A program made the translations under genes and the position numbers. The notes beneath the pieces are model-generated. The model did not search any database. It was not told the origin of the DNA and was given only the letters and a program-made list of their open reading frames with translations. Source: Salinisphaera hydrothermalis C41B8 (lineage in GTDB: Bacteria; Pseudomonadota; Gammaproteobacteria; Nevskiales; Salinisphaeraceae). From it: 64,000 nucleotides of DNA. The stretch covers positions 62,001-126,000 of the forward strand of contig NZ_APNK01000010.1 of NCBI RefSeq assembly GCF_000732535.1, in the 5' to 3' direction. Shown here piece by piece: positions 39,043 to 47,707 of this stretch; the stretch's first letter is position 1; each line of letters starts with the position of its first letter.

Positions 39043-40484
39043 GTCTGAGTCGGCGCATCGTCTTCCAGCAGCACGAACCGATCGCGACCGGCTCGCTTGG
39101 CCTCATAGAGCGCCTTGTCCGCGCGACTCAGGATAAGATCGATATCCTCATGACAGTCAGTCAGCGTCAGCCCGGCGCTGGCCGATAGCGCAACGCGATA
39201 CCCGCCCGCTCTGAAGTCGGCCGACCGAACGGCCTCGAGCAAGCGCTCGACGACCCGAGCGGCGGTCTTCGCCGAGGCTTCGGGCAGCACCAGCAGAAAC
39301 TCTTCGCCGCCCCAGCGCCCGAGCATATCGCTGCTGCGCAGCTGGTTGCTGGCCTGTCGGGCGAATAATTGCAGCGCAGCGTCGCCGGCGGCGTGGCCGT
39401 ATCGATCGTTGATCTGCTTGAAATGGTCGAAGTCGAACAGCGCCACGCCAACCGAGCGCCCGTGCCGGCGACCCCGATCGAGCTCGCGTCGGATGCGATC
39501 GGTAAGCTCGCGTCGATTGCCGAGGCCGGTCAGTTCGTCCTGGGTCGCGACCCGCTGGAGCTGTTCGTGTGCCTGGCGTAATTCCCGTAGCGCCGCGTCG
39601 CGGTCCATCTCGTGGCTCAGCCATTGCCCGAACATGCTCACGAGCTTCAGGTGATGATCCGTGAATTCCGTGGTGGATTCCGAGCTGGAGAACGCGATGG
39701 CACCGACGAACTCGCCCTGAACGTACAGCGGGGCGCCGATGTACGAGGCGATGCCGAAGCGTTGGTAGGCCGGATGATCGCAAATTTCCGGATGGGTCGA
39801 ACGATCGACCGCGTAAGGGCCCCGCCGTGACACGATCTCGAAACAATGCGTTTCGCGCGCGTCGTAAACCTGACCTGCCTGCACGGCGTCGTGAGCATCG
39901 ACGGCATCCAGCACTTCGTAACGGCGGTCCTCGATACGACTGACCACGCCGAGGGGCATGCCGAAATACTCGCAGCCGAGTTGGAGAATGGCGTGACGCG
40001 ATTGTTCGAACGAAAGCTCGGCGTTGGAGCTGATGGCGTAAAGCTGCTCCAGCACGCTGTCACTGGCCAATTTGTCGGTGACGTCGCGCACGATCGCCAT
40101 GAACAGCGTCGCTCGCCCGTGCCCATCGTTGATCGGCCCGCCGATGGTTTCGCCGGTGAACACGCTGCCGTCGTATCGACGATAGCGCGCGACATACCGA
40201 TCGCGGCGCGCGCTTGCACTCACATTGAAGCGTTTCTCGCCTTGTTCGATGAAATCGGCCTCGCTGGCGTAAATCGTCGAACTGGGCTGACCTGTGAGGT
40301 CGGCCTTGCTACAGCGAAACAACCGCGTCGCCGCCGCATTGACCATCACCAGACGGCGATCGAGAGAGCCGATGATGACGGCCTCCGGGAGATCTTCGAA
40401 AAGATGCTCGAGAATCAGGCGGGCAGAAACTTCGTCGTTCGGCAGACCCTGAACTGCCGAGAGGGTGTTTTCGTGGTCGGTCAT
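39021..40484 (-). CDS. PAS-GAF-GGDEF diguanylate cyclase
   Basis: 487 residues. A PAS domain (about 25-140, ending VRDVTDK) is followed by a GAF domain (about 150-295; GIASYIGAPLYVQGEFVGAI), a short coiled linker (LRELRQAHEQLQRVATQDELTGLGNR) and a GGDEF domain. The active-site motif is GGEEF (about 392-396). An RxxD inhibitory site (RSSD) lies five residues before it, so the enzyme is predicted to be active and product-inhibited. It makes cyclic di-GMP in response to a small ligand or redox cue bound by PAS/GAF. There is no membrane segment. It is monocistronic between the permease and tRNA-Asn. Confidence 0.93.
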   Translation of the reverse strand: MTDHENTLSAVQGLPNDEVSARLILEHLFEDLPEAVIIGSLDRRLVMVNAAATRLFRCSKADLTGQPSSTIYASEADFIEQGEKRFNVSASARRDRYVARYRRYDGSVFTGETIGGPINDGHGRATLFMAIVRDVTDKLASDSVLEQLYAISSNAELSFEQSRHAILQLGCEYFGMPLGVVSRIEDRRYEVLDAVDAHDAVQAGQVYDARETHCFEIVSRRGPYAVDRSTHPEICDHPAYQRFGIASYIGAPLYVQGEFVGAIAFSSSESTTEFTDHHLKLVSMFGQWLSHEMDRDAALRELRQAHEQLQRVATQDELTGLGNRRELTDRIRRELDRGRRHGRSVGVALFDFDHFKQINDRYGHAAGDAALQLFARQASNQLRSSDMLGRWGGEEFLLVLPEASAKTAARVVERLLEAVRSADFRAGGYRVALSASAGLTLTDCHEDIDLILSRADKALYEAKRAGRDRFVLLEDDAPTQTQARNAK

Positions 40485-40634
40485 GCCGGCACGCTCACGA
40501 CGGTCAGACCTCGTGTTTCAGTAAGCCAACGCACCTAGTGTAAACGGTGACGCGTTACCCGAATGCTTGGCACCGCATCGGCCGAGCGTCATCGCGCCGA
40601 ACGACCGCGCCTCGAGGCGATAGGGGCGGCGCAA

Positions 40635-40667
40635 TAAAAAAGGGCATGGAGAACACTCCATGCCCTT
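40635..40667 (-). terminator. Intrinsic terminator downstream of tRNA-Asn
   Basis: An 11-base stem (AGGGCATGGAG/CTCCATGCCCT, loop AACA). Read on the minus strand it is followed by six T. It lies 7 bases after the tRNA 3' end. Confidence 0.88.
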
Positions 40668-40673
40668 GCTGTC

Positions 40674-40749
40674 TGGCTCCCCGGGACGGGCTCGAACCGC
40701 CGACCTAGTGATTAACAGTCACCCGCTCTACCAACTGAGCTACCGGGGA
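40674..40749 (-). tRNA. tRNA-Asn (anticodon GTT)
   Basis: 76 bases on the minus strand with encoded CCA. The acceptor is TCCCCGG paired with CCGGGGA, the D-arm GCTCAGTTGGTAGAGC, the anticodon loop CTGTTAA and the T-loop GGTTCGAGCC. All four arms pair. Confidence 0.97.
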
Positions 40750-40781
40750 ATATCTTCGCCGCTTGGCGACGAAGGACGCGT

Positions 40782-40810
40782 ATCCTAGGCGATGGAATCT
40801 CACTTGGCAA
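40782..40810 (-). promoter_or_regulatory. Candidate promoter for tRNA-Asn
   Basis: On the minus strand TTGCCA (40805-40810) and TAGGAT (40782-40787) are spaced 17 bases apart. The predicted start leaves a leader of about 25 bases before the tRNA. Confidence 0.55.
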
Positions 40811-40953
40811 GCCTGAAAATAAAAATCGCTGGTTACGCCGCGATACGGCGGCGTTCATGCTTTCTGGGCGTGTTCGTCGGTGCATCGTGGCGGCGCTCGG
40901 CTGCGTATTTTTCTGGCTTGTAATCGCCCGTTGTCGGGCCAATGGTTGGGGCT

Positions 40954-42972
40954 ATGAGTAACGGACTGCAACTCAAGGCGAACTGGGCGCCGGCTGGCGA
41001 TCAGCCGAACGCGATCGCGGGACTGGTCGAAGGGCTCGAGGATGGCCTGGCGCATCAGGTGCTGCTCGGCGTAACCGGCTCGGGCAAGACTTTCACGATG
41101 GCCAACGTGGCCATGAAAGCCGGCCGGCCGATGCTGATCATGGCGCCGAACAAAACGCTGGCCGCCCAGCTGTACGGCGAGATGAAGGAGTTCTTCCCCG
41201 ACAACGCGGTGGAATACTTCGTCTCGTACTACGACTATTACCAGCCGGAAGCGTATGTGCCGTCGTCGGATACCTTCATCGAGAAGGATTCGTCGATGAA
41301 CGAGCACATCGAGCAGATGCGGCTGTCGGCGACCAAGGCATTGATCGAGCGTCGCGACACGATCGTGGTGGCTTCGGTATCGGCCATCTACGGCCTGGGC
41401 GATCCGCAGGCGTATTTTGCGATGGTGCTGCATCTCGACGAAGGCGAGACGGTTAGTCAGCGCGACCTCATCAAGCGATTGACGGAACTGCAGTACACAC
41501 GCAACGACATGACGCTTGAACGCGGCACCTATCGTGTGCGCGGCGAAATCATCGACGTGTATCCCGCCGAGGCCGAAGAAGAGGCGGTGCGCATCGAGCT
41601 GTTCGACGACGAGGTCGAGCGCCTGTCCTATTTCGACCCGCTCACGGGTACGGTCAGCCGCAAGGTGCCGCGCCTGACGATTTATCCGAAGACGCACTAT
41701 GTGACGCCGCGCAATCGCATCGTCGACGCGATGGATTCGATCAAGGAGGAAATGCGCGAGCGGGTGAAGTATTTCGAGTCGCAGAACAAGCTGATCGAGG
41801 CCCAGCGCATCGAGCAGCGCACGATGTTCGATCTCGAGATGATCAACGAGATCGGCTTCTGCTCCGGCATCGAGAACTATTCGCGCTATCTGTCGGGCCG
41901 GGCGCCGGGCGAGCCGCCGCCGTGTCTGCTCGACTATCTGCCGGACGACGCCATCATGGTGCTGGACGAATCGCATGTGACGGTTCCGCAGATCGGCGGC
42001 ATGTACAAGGGCGACCGCGCGCGCAAGGAAACGTTGGTGGAGTACGGCTTCCGGCTGCCGTCGGCGCTGGACAACCGGCCGCTCAAGTTCGAGGAGTTCG
42101 AGCGGGTCGCGCCGCAGATGATCTATGTGTCGGCCACGCCGGGGCCCTACGAACTCGAACATACCGATAACACGGTCGAGCAGGTGGTGCGGCCGACCGG
42201 CTTGGTGGACCCCGCGGTGGAGATCCGCCCGGCGGAAACGCAGGTGGACGATCTGCTCTCCGAAATCCAGATCGTGGTCGCCAAGCAGCAGCGTGTGCTG
42301 GTCACTACGCTCACCAAACGGATGGCGGAGGATCTCACCGAATACCTGCACGAAGCCGGGGTGGCGGTGCGCTATTTGCATTCGGATATCGATACCGTCG
42401 AGCGCAGCGAGATCATTCGCGATCTACGCCTGGGCGAGTTCGATGTGCTGGTGGGGATCAACCTGCTGCGCGAGGGCCTGGATATTCCCGAGGTCGCGCT
42501 GGTGGGCGTGCTGGACGCCGACAAGGAAGGCTTCCTGCGTGCCGAGCGTTCGCTCATCCAGACCATGGGCCGCGCGGCGCGCAACGTCGAGGGCCGGGCG
42601 ATCCTCTATGCCGACCAGATCACGGGCTCGATGCGCAAGGCCATCGACGAGACCGAGCGGCGCCGCGCCAAGCAGATTGCGTTCAACGAAGAGCACGGCA
42701 TCACGCCGAAGACGATCCAGAAGGCGGTGGCGGACGTCATGCGCCATGGCTACGAGGACTACAGCCAGGTCAAGGAGAAGAAGAAGGTCGCCGAGGTGGG
42801 CGCCGACTACGCCAAGATGTCGGCTTCGCAGCTGGCCAAGGAGATCGACAAGCTCGAAAAACAGATGTTCAAGCACGCCGAGAACCTCGAGTTCGAGGAG
42901 GCGGGCAAGATCCGCGACCGCATCGCCAAGATCCGCGAGCACGCGCTCGAGTTGCCGGCCAAGGCGGGCTGA
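40954..42972 (+). CDS. uvrB: UvrABC excision nuclease subunit B
   Basis: 672 residues. Helicase-fold motifs include the P-loop [16 protein letters not shown], the beta-hairpin region [15 protein letters not shown] that clamps damaged [12 protein letters not shown], and [14 protein letters not shown]. The C-terminal UVR domain ([20 protein letters not shown]) binds UvrC. I take ATG 40954 because it gives the same N-terminus and length as E. coli UvrB; another ATG four codons upstream is possible. The gene stands alone between two tRNA genes. Confidence 0.98.
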   Translation: MSNGLQLKANWAPAGDQPNAIAGLVEGLEDGLAHQVLLGVTGSGKTFTMANVAMKAGRPMLIMAPNKTLAAQLYGEMKEFFPDNAVEYFVSYYDYYQPEAYVPSSDTFIEKDSSMNEHIEQMRLSATKALIERRDTIVVASVSAIYGLGDPQAYFAMVLHLDEGETVSQRDLIKRLTELQYTRNDMTLERGTYRVRGEIIDVYPAEAEEEAVRIELFDDEVERLSYFDPLTGTVSRKVPRLTIYPKTHYVTPRNRIVDAMDSIKEEMRERVKYFESQNKLIEAQRIEQRTMFDLEMINEIGFCSGIENYSRYLSGRAPGEPPPCLLDYLPDDAIMVLDESHVTVPQIGGMYKGDRARKETLVEYGFRLPSALDNRPLKFEEFERVAPQMIYVSATPGPYELEHTDNTVEQVVRPTGLVDPAVEIRPAETQVDDLLSEIQIVVAKQQRVLVTTLTKRMAEDLTEYLHEAGVAVRYLHSDIDTVERSEIIRDLRLGEFDVLVGINLLREGLDIPEVALVGVLDADKEGFLRAERSLIQTMGRAARNVEGRAILYADQITGSMRKAIDETERRRAKQIAFNEEHGITPKTIQKAVADVMRHGYEDYSQVKEKKKVAEVGADYAKMSASQLAKEIDKLEKQMFKHAENLEFEEAGKIRDRIAKIREHALELPAKAG

Positions 42973-43103
42973 GACGGGCCGCCGTCCCAATCTTCGAACC
43001 CGGCCTCGCGCGCGGAACGACGCCGCGCAATCGGTGCATACCGTCCGAGCCGGTGTTTGTGACCCGAAGGCTGGGCGGCGTCGAAAAATTTTCGATAAAA
43101 GGG

Positions 43104-43132
43104 TTGCCGAAAGCCGGAGTTCTCGGTATTGT
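43104..43132 (+). promoter_or_regulatory. Candidate promoter for tRNA-Val
   Basis: TTGCCG (43104-43109) and TATTGT (43127-43132) are separated by 17 bases and lie just upstream of the tRNA, with a predicted start near 43139. Confidence 0.5.
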
Positions 43133-43145
43133 CTCGCACCTCGAT

Positions 43146-43222
<77 letters not shown>

Positions 43223-43234
43223 GATATCGAAATC

Positions 43235-43264
43235 AGCCGTCGACTGTTGTCGGCGGCTTTTTTG
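43235..43264 (+). terminator. Intrinsic terminator downstream of tRNA-Val
   Basis: A 10-base stem AGCCGTCGAC/GTCGGCGGCT with one G-T pair and loop TGTT, followed by six T. It separates the tRNA from thrS. Confidence 0.85.
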
Positions 43265-43337
43265 CTTTCCAGCGACCCGCAACGGGTCGGCCATGCATGC
43301 GGCCCTTCGTATCGGCCGCCACTGACAGGATGCCCAG

Positions 43338-45245
43338 ATGCCCGCCATCACGCTTCCCGACGGTACCGTCAAACAGTTTGATCATCCCGTGACCGGCATG
43401 CAGGTCGCCGAATCCATCGGCGCCGGTCTGGCCAAGGCCACGCTTGCCGCCCGGATCGATGGCGAGCTCGCGGATGCCTCGGTTCCAATCGATCACGACG
43501 CCAGCGTCGCCTTGGTGACCGCCCGCGAACAGGACGGGCTGGATATCATCCGTCATTCCTGCGCGCATCTGCTGGGTCAGGCGCTCAAGACGATGTATCC
43601 CGACGTGCAGATGGCGATCGGGCCGGTCATCGATGATGGCTTCTATTACGACATCAATATCGGCCGCGCGCTCACGCCCGAGGATCTCGAGGCGATCGAA
43701 GCGCGCATGCACGAGCTGGCCAAGCGCGATCACGAGGTGATCCGTGAGGTTGTCACGCGCGACAAGGCGCTGGCGACGTTCGTCGATCGCAACGAGCCCT
43801 ACAAGCAGGCGATCGTGCGCGAGATTCCCGAAGGCGAGACCATCGCCTTGTACCACCACGAAGATTACGTGGACATGTGCAAGGGCCCGCACGTGCCCAA
43901 TTCCCGGCACCTGCGGCATTTCAAGCTCATGAGCCTGGCCGGCGCCTACTGGCGTGGCGATTCCGACAACGAGATGCTCACCCGCATCTACGGCACCGCC
44001 TGGGCCAGCGAAAAAGATCTGAAAGCGCACCTGGCCTTCCTTGAGGAGGCCAAGAAGCGCGACCATCGGCTGATCGCCCGCAAGCAGGATCTCTTCCATA
44101 TCCAGGAAGAGGCGCCGGGCATGATCTTCTGGCACGACCGCGGCTGGCAGATCTATCTGCAGATCACCGACTATATCCGCGCGCGCCTGGATCGCGAAGG
44201 CTACAAGGAAGTCCATACGCCGTCGCTGATCGATCTGTCGCTGTGGGAGAAATCCGGCCACGCCGAGAAATTCGCCGACGACATGTTCATCACCGGCTCC
44301 GAGGATCGCAAGTTCGCGGTCAAGCCGATGAACTGCCCGGCGCATGTCCAGATCTACAACCGCGGGCTGAAGAGCTATCGCGATCTGCCGTTGCGCCTGG
44401 CCGAGTTCGGCTCCTGCCACCGCAACGAAGCTTCGGGCACCCTGCACGGCCTGATGCGCGTGCGCGGTTTTACGCAGGACGATGCGCATATTTTCTGCAC
44501 CGAGGCCCAGATCGGTGAAGAGGTCTCGAAGTTCACGGACCTGCTGTACGAGGTCTACGCCGACTTCGGCTTCGACGAGGTGCTGATCAAGCTGTCCACC
44601 CGCCCGGACAAGCGCGTCGGCTCCGACGAGATCTGGGACAAGTCCGAAGCCGCGCTGCAGAAATGCCTCGAGGACAAGGGGCTGGATTTCGAGCTGCAGC
44701 CGGGCGAGGGCGCCTTCTATGGCCCCAAGATCGAATTCTCGCTGCGCGATTGCCTGAACCGGGTCTGGCAGCTCGGCACGATGCAGCTGGATTTTTCCAT
44801 GCCGCAGCGTCTGGACGCGGCGTACGTCGATGAGAACGGCGATCGCCAGGTGCCGGTCATGTTGCACCGAGCAATCCTGGGCTCGCTCGAGCGCTTCATC
44901 GGCATTCTGATTGAACACCACGCGGGCTCGATGCCGGTCTGGTTGTCGCCGACCCAGGCGGTGATCCTCAACATCACTGATGCCCAGGCCGATTATGCGT
45001 CGGAGGTGGCGGAAACCCTGCGAAACACCGGCATCCGAGTCGATACGGACTTGAGAAACGAGAAGGTCGGCTACAAGATTAGGGAGCACACGATGCAACG
45101 GGTGCCTTATCTGCTGGTGGTCGGCGATCGCGAGAAGGCTGACGGTGCCGTGGCGGTGCGGACTCGCGATGGCGAGGATCTCGGCGCCATGCCGTTGGCC
45201 GATTTCATCGAGCGTGCGACCACGCAGATCAAGAATCGCCAATGA
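43338..45245 (+). CDS. thrS: Threonyl-tRNA synthetase
   Basis: 635 residues, class II. An N-terminal TGS domain is followed by the editing domain with [11 protein letters not shown]. The catalytic core has zinc ligands in [13 protein letters not shown], motif 2 as [15 protein letters not shown], and a C-terminal anticodon-binding domain. It charges tRNA-Thr. The infC gene follows, and the thrS-infC-rpmI-rplT-pheST order is one of the best conserved in gammaproteobacteria. Confidence 0.98.
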   Translation: MPAITLPDGTVKQFDHPVTGMQVAESIGAGLAKATLAARIDGELADASVPIDHDASVALVTAREQDGLDIIRHSCAHLLGQALKTMYPDVQMAIGPVIDDGFYYDINIGRALTPEDLEAIEARMHELAKRDHEVIREVVTRDKALATFVDRNEPYKQAIVREIPEGETIALYHHEDYVDMCKGPHVPNSRHLRHFKLMSLAGAYWRGDSDNEMLTRIYGTAWASEKDLKAHLAFLEEAKKRDHRLIARKQDLFHIQEEAPGMIFWHDRGWQIYLQITDYIRARLDREGYKEVHTPSLIDLSLWEKSGHAEKFADDMFITGSEDRKFAVKPMNCPAHVQIYNRGLKSYRDLPLRLAEFGSCHRNEASGTLHGLMRVRGFTQDDAHIFCTEAQIGEEVSKFTDLLYEVYADFGFDEVLIKLSTRPDKRVGSDEIWDKSEAALQKCLEDKGLDFELQPGEGAFYGPKIEFSLRDCLNRVWQLGTMQLDFSMPQRLDAAYVDENGDRQVPVMLHRAILGSLERFIGILIEHHAGSMPVWLSPTQAVILNITDAQADYASEVAETLRNTGIRVDTDLRNEKVGYKIREHTMQRVPYLLVVGDREKADGAVAVRTRDGEDLGAMPLADFIERATTQIKNRQ

Positions 45246-45260
45246 ACCCAAAAAAGTTGG

Positions 45261-45289
45261 TGGAACACGCGCGATCTTTTATATATAAT
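45261..45289 (+). promoter_or_regulatory. Candidate promoter for infC-rpmI-rplT
   Basis: A perfect TATAAT (45284-45289) has TGGAAC (45261-45266, three of six consensus bases) 17 bases upstream, in an AT-rich island within high-GC DNA. The predicted start is near 45296. It would let infC be transcribed independently of thrS. Confidence 0.55.
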
Positions 45290-45297
45290 CGCGCGCT

Positions 45298-45329
45298 TTA
45301 CGCCCGTCGAACCGTTCGACCGGGCGTAA
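45298..45329 (+). promoter_or_regulatory. 5' leader hairpin before infC
   Basis: TTACGCCCG pairs with CGGGCGTAA, and TCGAA/TTCGA inside extends the stem. It begins where transcription from the TATAAT promoter should start and ends 16 bases before the AAGGAGG ribosome site. No T-run follows, so it is not a terminator. It may stabilise the mRNA 5' end or take part in infC control. Confidence 0.5.
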
Positions 45330-45357
45330 CGCCGGCTTAGCAAGGAGGACGTCGACA

Positions 45358-45897
45358 ATCGCTGCCGCACAAAAAGATCGCAGAAACGAGGCGATCACTG
45401 CTCGGGAAGTTCGAGTCATCGATCCCGAGGGTGAACAGGTTGGCATCATGTCGATCGAGGATGCACTGGCCAAGGCCGGTGAGTATGACCTCGATCTGGT
45501 AGAGGTGTCGCCGAATGCGAATCCGCCGGTTACCCGGATCATGGATTATGGCAAGCACGTCTTCGAGAAGAAGAAGACGCAGCAGGCCGGCAAGCAAAAA
45601 CAGAAACAGACGCAGCTCAAGGAAGTGAAGTTCCGCCCCGGAACCGATAAGGGCGACTACAACATCAAGCTGCGCAAGTTGAAGGAGTTTCTGGAAGAAG
45701 GGGACAAGATCAAGATCACGCTTCGCTTTCGTGGTCGTGAGATGGCCCACCAGGAACTTGGCATGGAGCTGATGGAGCATGTTCAGTCCGACCTCGAGGA
45801 ATGGGCGTCGGTCGAGCAGCGTCCGGAGATGCAGGGCCGTTTGATGACCATGGTCATGGCCCCGTTGAAAGGCGTGCCCAAGCACAGCAAGAAATAG
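45358..45897 (+). CDS. infC: Translation initiation factor IF-3 (ATC start codon)
   Basis: 179 residues. The conserved body includes [32 protein letters not shown] and, in the C-terminal domain, [14 protein letters not shown]. The true N-terminus ([17 protein letters not shown]) lies upstream of the first ATG (45448). The only start that restores it is ATC at 45358, nine bases after a strong AAGGAGG. infC genes are known to use rare ATT/ATC starts: IF3 rejects these codons and so limits its own synthesis. Length equals E. coli IF3. IF3 binds the 30S subunit and checks initiator tRNA pairing. Confidence 0.96.
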   Translation: MAAAQKDRRNEAITAREVRVIDPEGEQVGIMSIEDALAKAGEYDLDLVEVSPNANPPVTRIMDYGKHVFEKKKTQQAGKQKQKQTQLKEVKFRPGTDKGDYNIKLRKLKEFLEEGDKIKITLRFRGREMAHQELGMELMEHVQSDLEEWASVEQRPEMQGRLMTMVMAPLKGVPKHSKK

Positions 45898-45936
45898 CGG
45901 CCGCTTCAGGCCACAGTCGAGTCGAGAGAGAGTCGT

Positions 45937-46134
45937 ATGCCCAAGATCAAGACCAACCGTGGCGCCGCCAAGCGTTTGAAGCGTACCGGCAGCGGCCGCC
46001 TGAAGCGCAGCCGCGCCTTCGGCAACCACATTCTGACCAAGAAGGCGCCCAAGCGTAAGCAGCGTCTGGCCAAGAGTGCGCTCGTCGACAAGGCGGACCA
46101 GAAGCCGATGGATCGTCTGCTCCCCTACAAGTAG
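45937..46134 (+). CDS. rpmI: 50S ribosomal protein bL35
   Basis: 65 residues, very basic. It begins [15 protein letters not shown] and contains [19 protein letters not shown], the bL35 pattern. Length matches the family. It lies 39 bases after infC, with rplT downstream. Confidence 0.98.
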   Translation: MPKIKTNRGAAKRLKRTGSGRLKRSRAFGNHILTKKAPKRKQRLAKSALVDKADQKPMDRLLPYK

Positions 46135-46159
46135 GCGAGATCGCCGATCGTTCAATCGT

Positions 46160-46181
46160 AGCGCGCCGTATACGGCGCGCT
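46160..46181. other. Perfect 22-base palindrome between rpmI and rplT
   Basis: The sequence from 46160 to 46181 is its own reverse complement (AGCGCGCCGTA and mirror) and is followed by TTGTATT, a weak T-rich tail. It could be a partial terminator or a processing site between the two ribosomal protein genes. In E. coli the L20 protein represses this operon through RNA structure upstream of rpmI, but I see no evidence that this palindrome is that site. Confidence 0.5.
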
Positions 46182-46212
46182 TTGTATTAGATTCACCACA
46201 GGAAGCGCGAAA

Positions 46213-46566
46213 ATGGCACGAGTCAGTCGCGGCGTGACGGCCAAGGCCCGTCACAAGAAAATTCTCAAGAAAGCCAAGGGCTACTACGGCGCGCGCAGCC
46301 GCACGTTCCGTGTGGCCAATCAGGCGGTCATCAAGGCCGGGCAGTATGCCTACCGTGACCGTCGCAATCGCAAGCGTGATTTCCGTTCGCTGTGGATTAC
46401 CCGCATCAGCGCCGCCGCCAAGGCGCAGGGCATGTCCTACAGCACGCTGATGAACGGTCTGAAGAAAGCCGGCATCGAGCTGGATCGCAAGATCCTGGCC
46501 GATCTGGCCGTGCGCGACAAGGCGACCTTCGCTGCCGTTCTGGAGCAGGCCAAGGCCGCCCAATAG
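46213..46566 (+). CDS. rplT: 50S ribosomal protein bL20
   Basis: 117 residues. It opens [20 protein letters not shown] and contains [19 protein letters not shown] and [12 protein letters not shown], all typical of bL20, a primary 23S rRNA binder needed early in 50S assembly. A strong terminator follows. Confidence 0.98.
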   Translation: MARVSRGVTAKARHKKILKKAKGYYGARSRTFRVANQAVIKAGQYAYRDRRNRKRDFRSLWITRISAAAKAQGMSYSTLMNGLKKAGIELDRKILADLAVRDKATFAAVLEQAKAAQ

Positions 46567-46614
46567 CTGCTATCGTCGGCGCGCCGCGCGCGATGCGATG
46601 ATGGATAGCGATCG

Positions 46615-46645
46615 AAGGGAAAGGCCGTGGCCTTTCCCTTTTATT
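46615..46645 (+). terminator. Intrinsic terminator between rplT and pheS
   Basis: A 12-base perfect stem AAGGGAAAGGCC/GGCCTTTCCCTT with a 2-base loop (GT), then TTATTTT. It ends the ribosomal protein transcript. Because pheST starts 53 bases later it may also act as an attenuator, but I find no convincing Phe-rich leader peptide upstream. Confidence 0.85.
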
Positions 46646-46697
46646 TTGTGCGCGTCCCGAAAATCGGAATCTGAAAACGGCCGGGAGGGCCGACCGC

Positions 46698-47699
46698 ATG
46701 ACGAGTGAACTCGAGCAGCTGCGCGCGCGCGCAGTGTCCGATATCGCAGCGGCCGAGGATCTGCGCGCCCTGGATGCCGAGCGCGTTACGTTGCTGGGCA
46801 AGAAAGGCGAGATCACTGCGCGACTGAAGGCGCTCGGCGCGTTGCCGGCAGAAGAGCGCAAGTCGGCGGGTGCGGCGATCAACGCCCTCAAGCGCGAACT
46901 CGCCGAGGCGATCGAGACACGACGCCACGAGCTCGAAGAGCGACAGTTCGCCGAACAGATGGCGCGCGAATCGGTCGATGTGACGCTGCCGGGCCGTGGC
47001 GAGACGCCGGGTGCGATTCATCCGATCACGTTGACCCGGCGGCGTATCGAGGCGCTGTTCGTCCAGCGGGGTTTCGAGATCGTGGAAGGTCCCGAGATCG
47101 AGGATGATTACCACAATTTCGAGGCACTGAACGTGCCGCCGGATCACCCGGCGCGCGCCATGCAGGATACGTTCTACCTCGACGCCGGCAGGCTGTTGCT
47201 GCGAACGCATACCTCGCCGGTTCAGATTCGCACGATGGAACAACGCCAGCCGCCGATTCGCGTGATCGCACCGGGGCGTGTGTATCGCCACGACTCGGAT
47301 CGAACCCATAGCCCGATGTTTCATCAGGTCGAGGGGCTATACGTAGCCGAGAGGGTCAGCTTTGCCGAGCTGCGTGCCGAGCTGCAGTCATTTCTCGAAG
47401 CCTTCTTCGATACCGAACTCAAGCTGCGCTTTCGTCCGTCGTATTTCCCCTTCACCGAGCCGTCGGCTGAGGTCGATATTGACGGCCTGAGCCTGGGTAC
47501 GGGGTCGGGCTGGATGGAAGTGCTGGGCTGCGGCATGGTGCATCCGAATGTGCTCGAAGCCGCGGGTGTGGATGCGTCGCGCTACACCGGGTACGCCTTC
47601 GGCATGGGCATCGAGCGGCTGGCCATGCTGCGTTACGGCGTGACCGATCTGCGGCAGTTCTACAACAACGACCTGCGCATGCTGGCGCAATTCGCCTAA
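46698..47699 (+). CDS. pheS: Phenylalanyl-tRNA synthetase alpha subunit
   Basis: 333 residues. An N-terminal coiled-coil binds tRNA, then the class II core has [38 protein letters not shown] and [18 protein letters not shown]. It is the catalytic subunit of the alpha2-beta2 enzyme. A GGGAGG ribosome site lies upstream, and pheT follows after eight bases. Confidence 0.98.
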   Translation: MTSELEQLRARAVSDIAAAEDLRALDAERVTLLGKKGEITARLKALGALPAEERKSAGAAINALKRELAEAIETRRHELEERQFAEQMARESVDVTLPGRGETPGAIHPITLTRRRIEALFVQRGFEIVEGPEIEDDYHNFEALNVPPDHPARAMQDTFYLDAGRLLLRTHTSPVQIRTMEQRQPPIRVIAPGRVYRHDSDRTHSPMFHQVEGLYVAERVSFAELRAELQSFLEAFFDTELKLRFRPSYFPFTEPSAEVDIDGLSLGTGSGWMEVLGCGMVHPNVLEAAGVDASRYTGYAFGMGIERLAMLRYGVTDLRQFYNNDLRMLAQFA

Positions 47700-47707
47700 G
47701 GAGCGTC

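Noticed and set aside
40855-42381. A 508-codon open frame antisense to uvrB
   Set aside because: Same artefact of high GC; UvrB on the plus strand is certain.
43233-45251. A 672-codon open frame antisense to thrS
   Set aside because: Mirror image of a well-identified gene, low-complexity composition, no motif.
46585-46697. A pheM-like leader peptide before pheS
   Set aside because: The only short frame has its Phe codons inside the terminator stem and no ribosome site, so it does not fit an attenuation leader.
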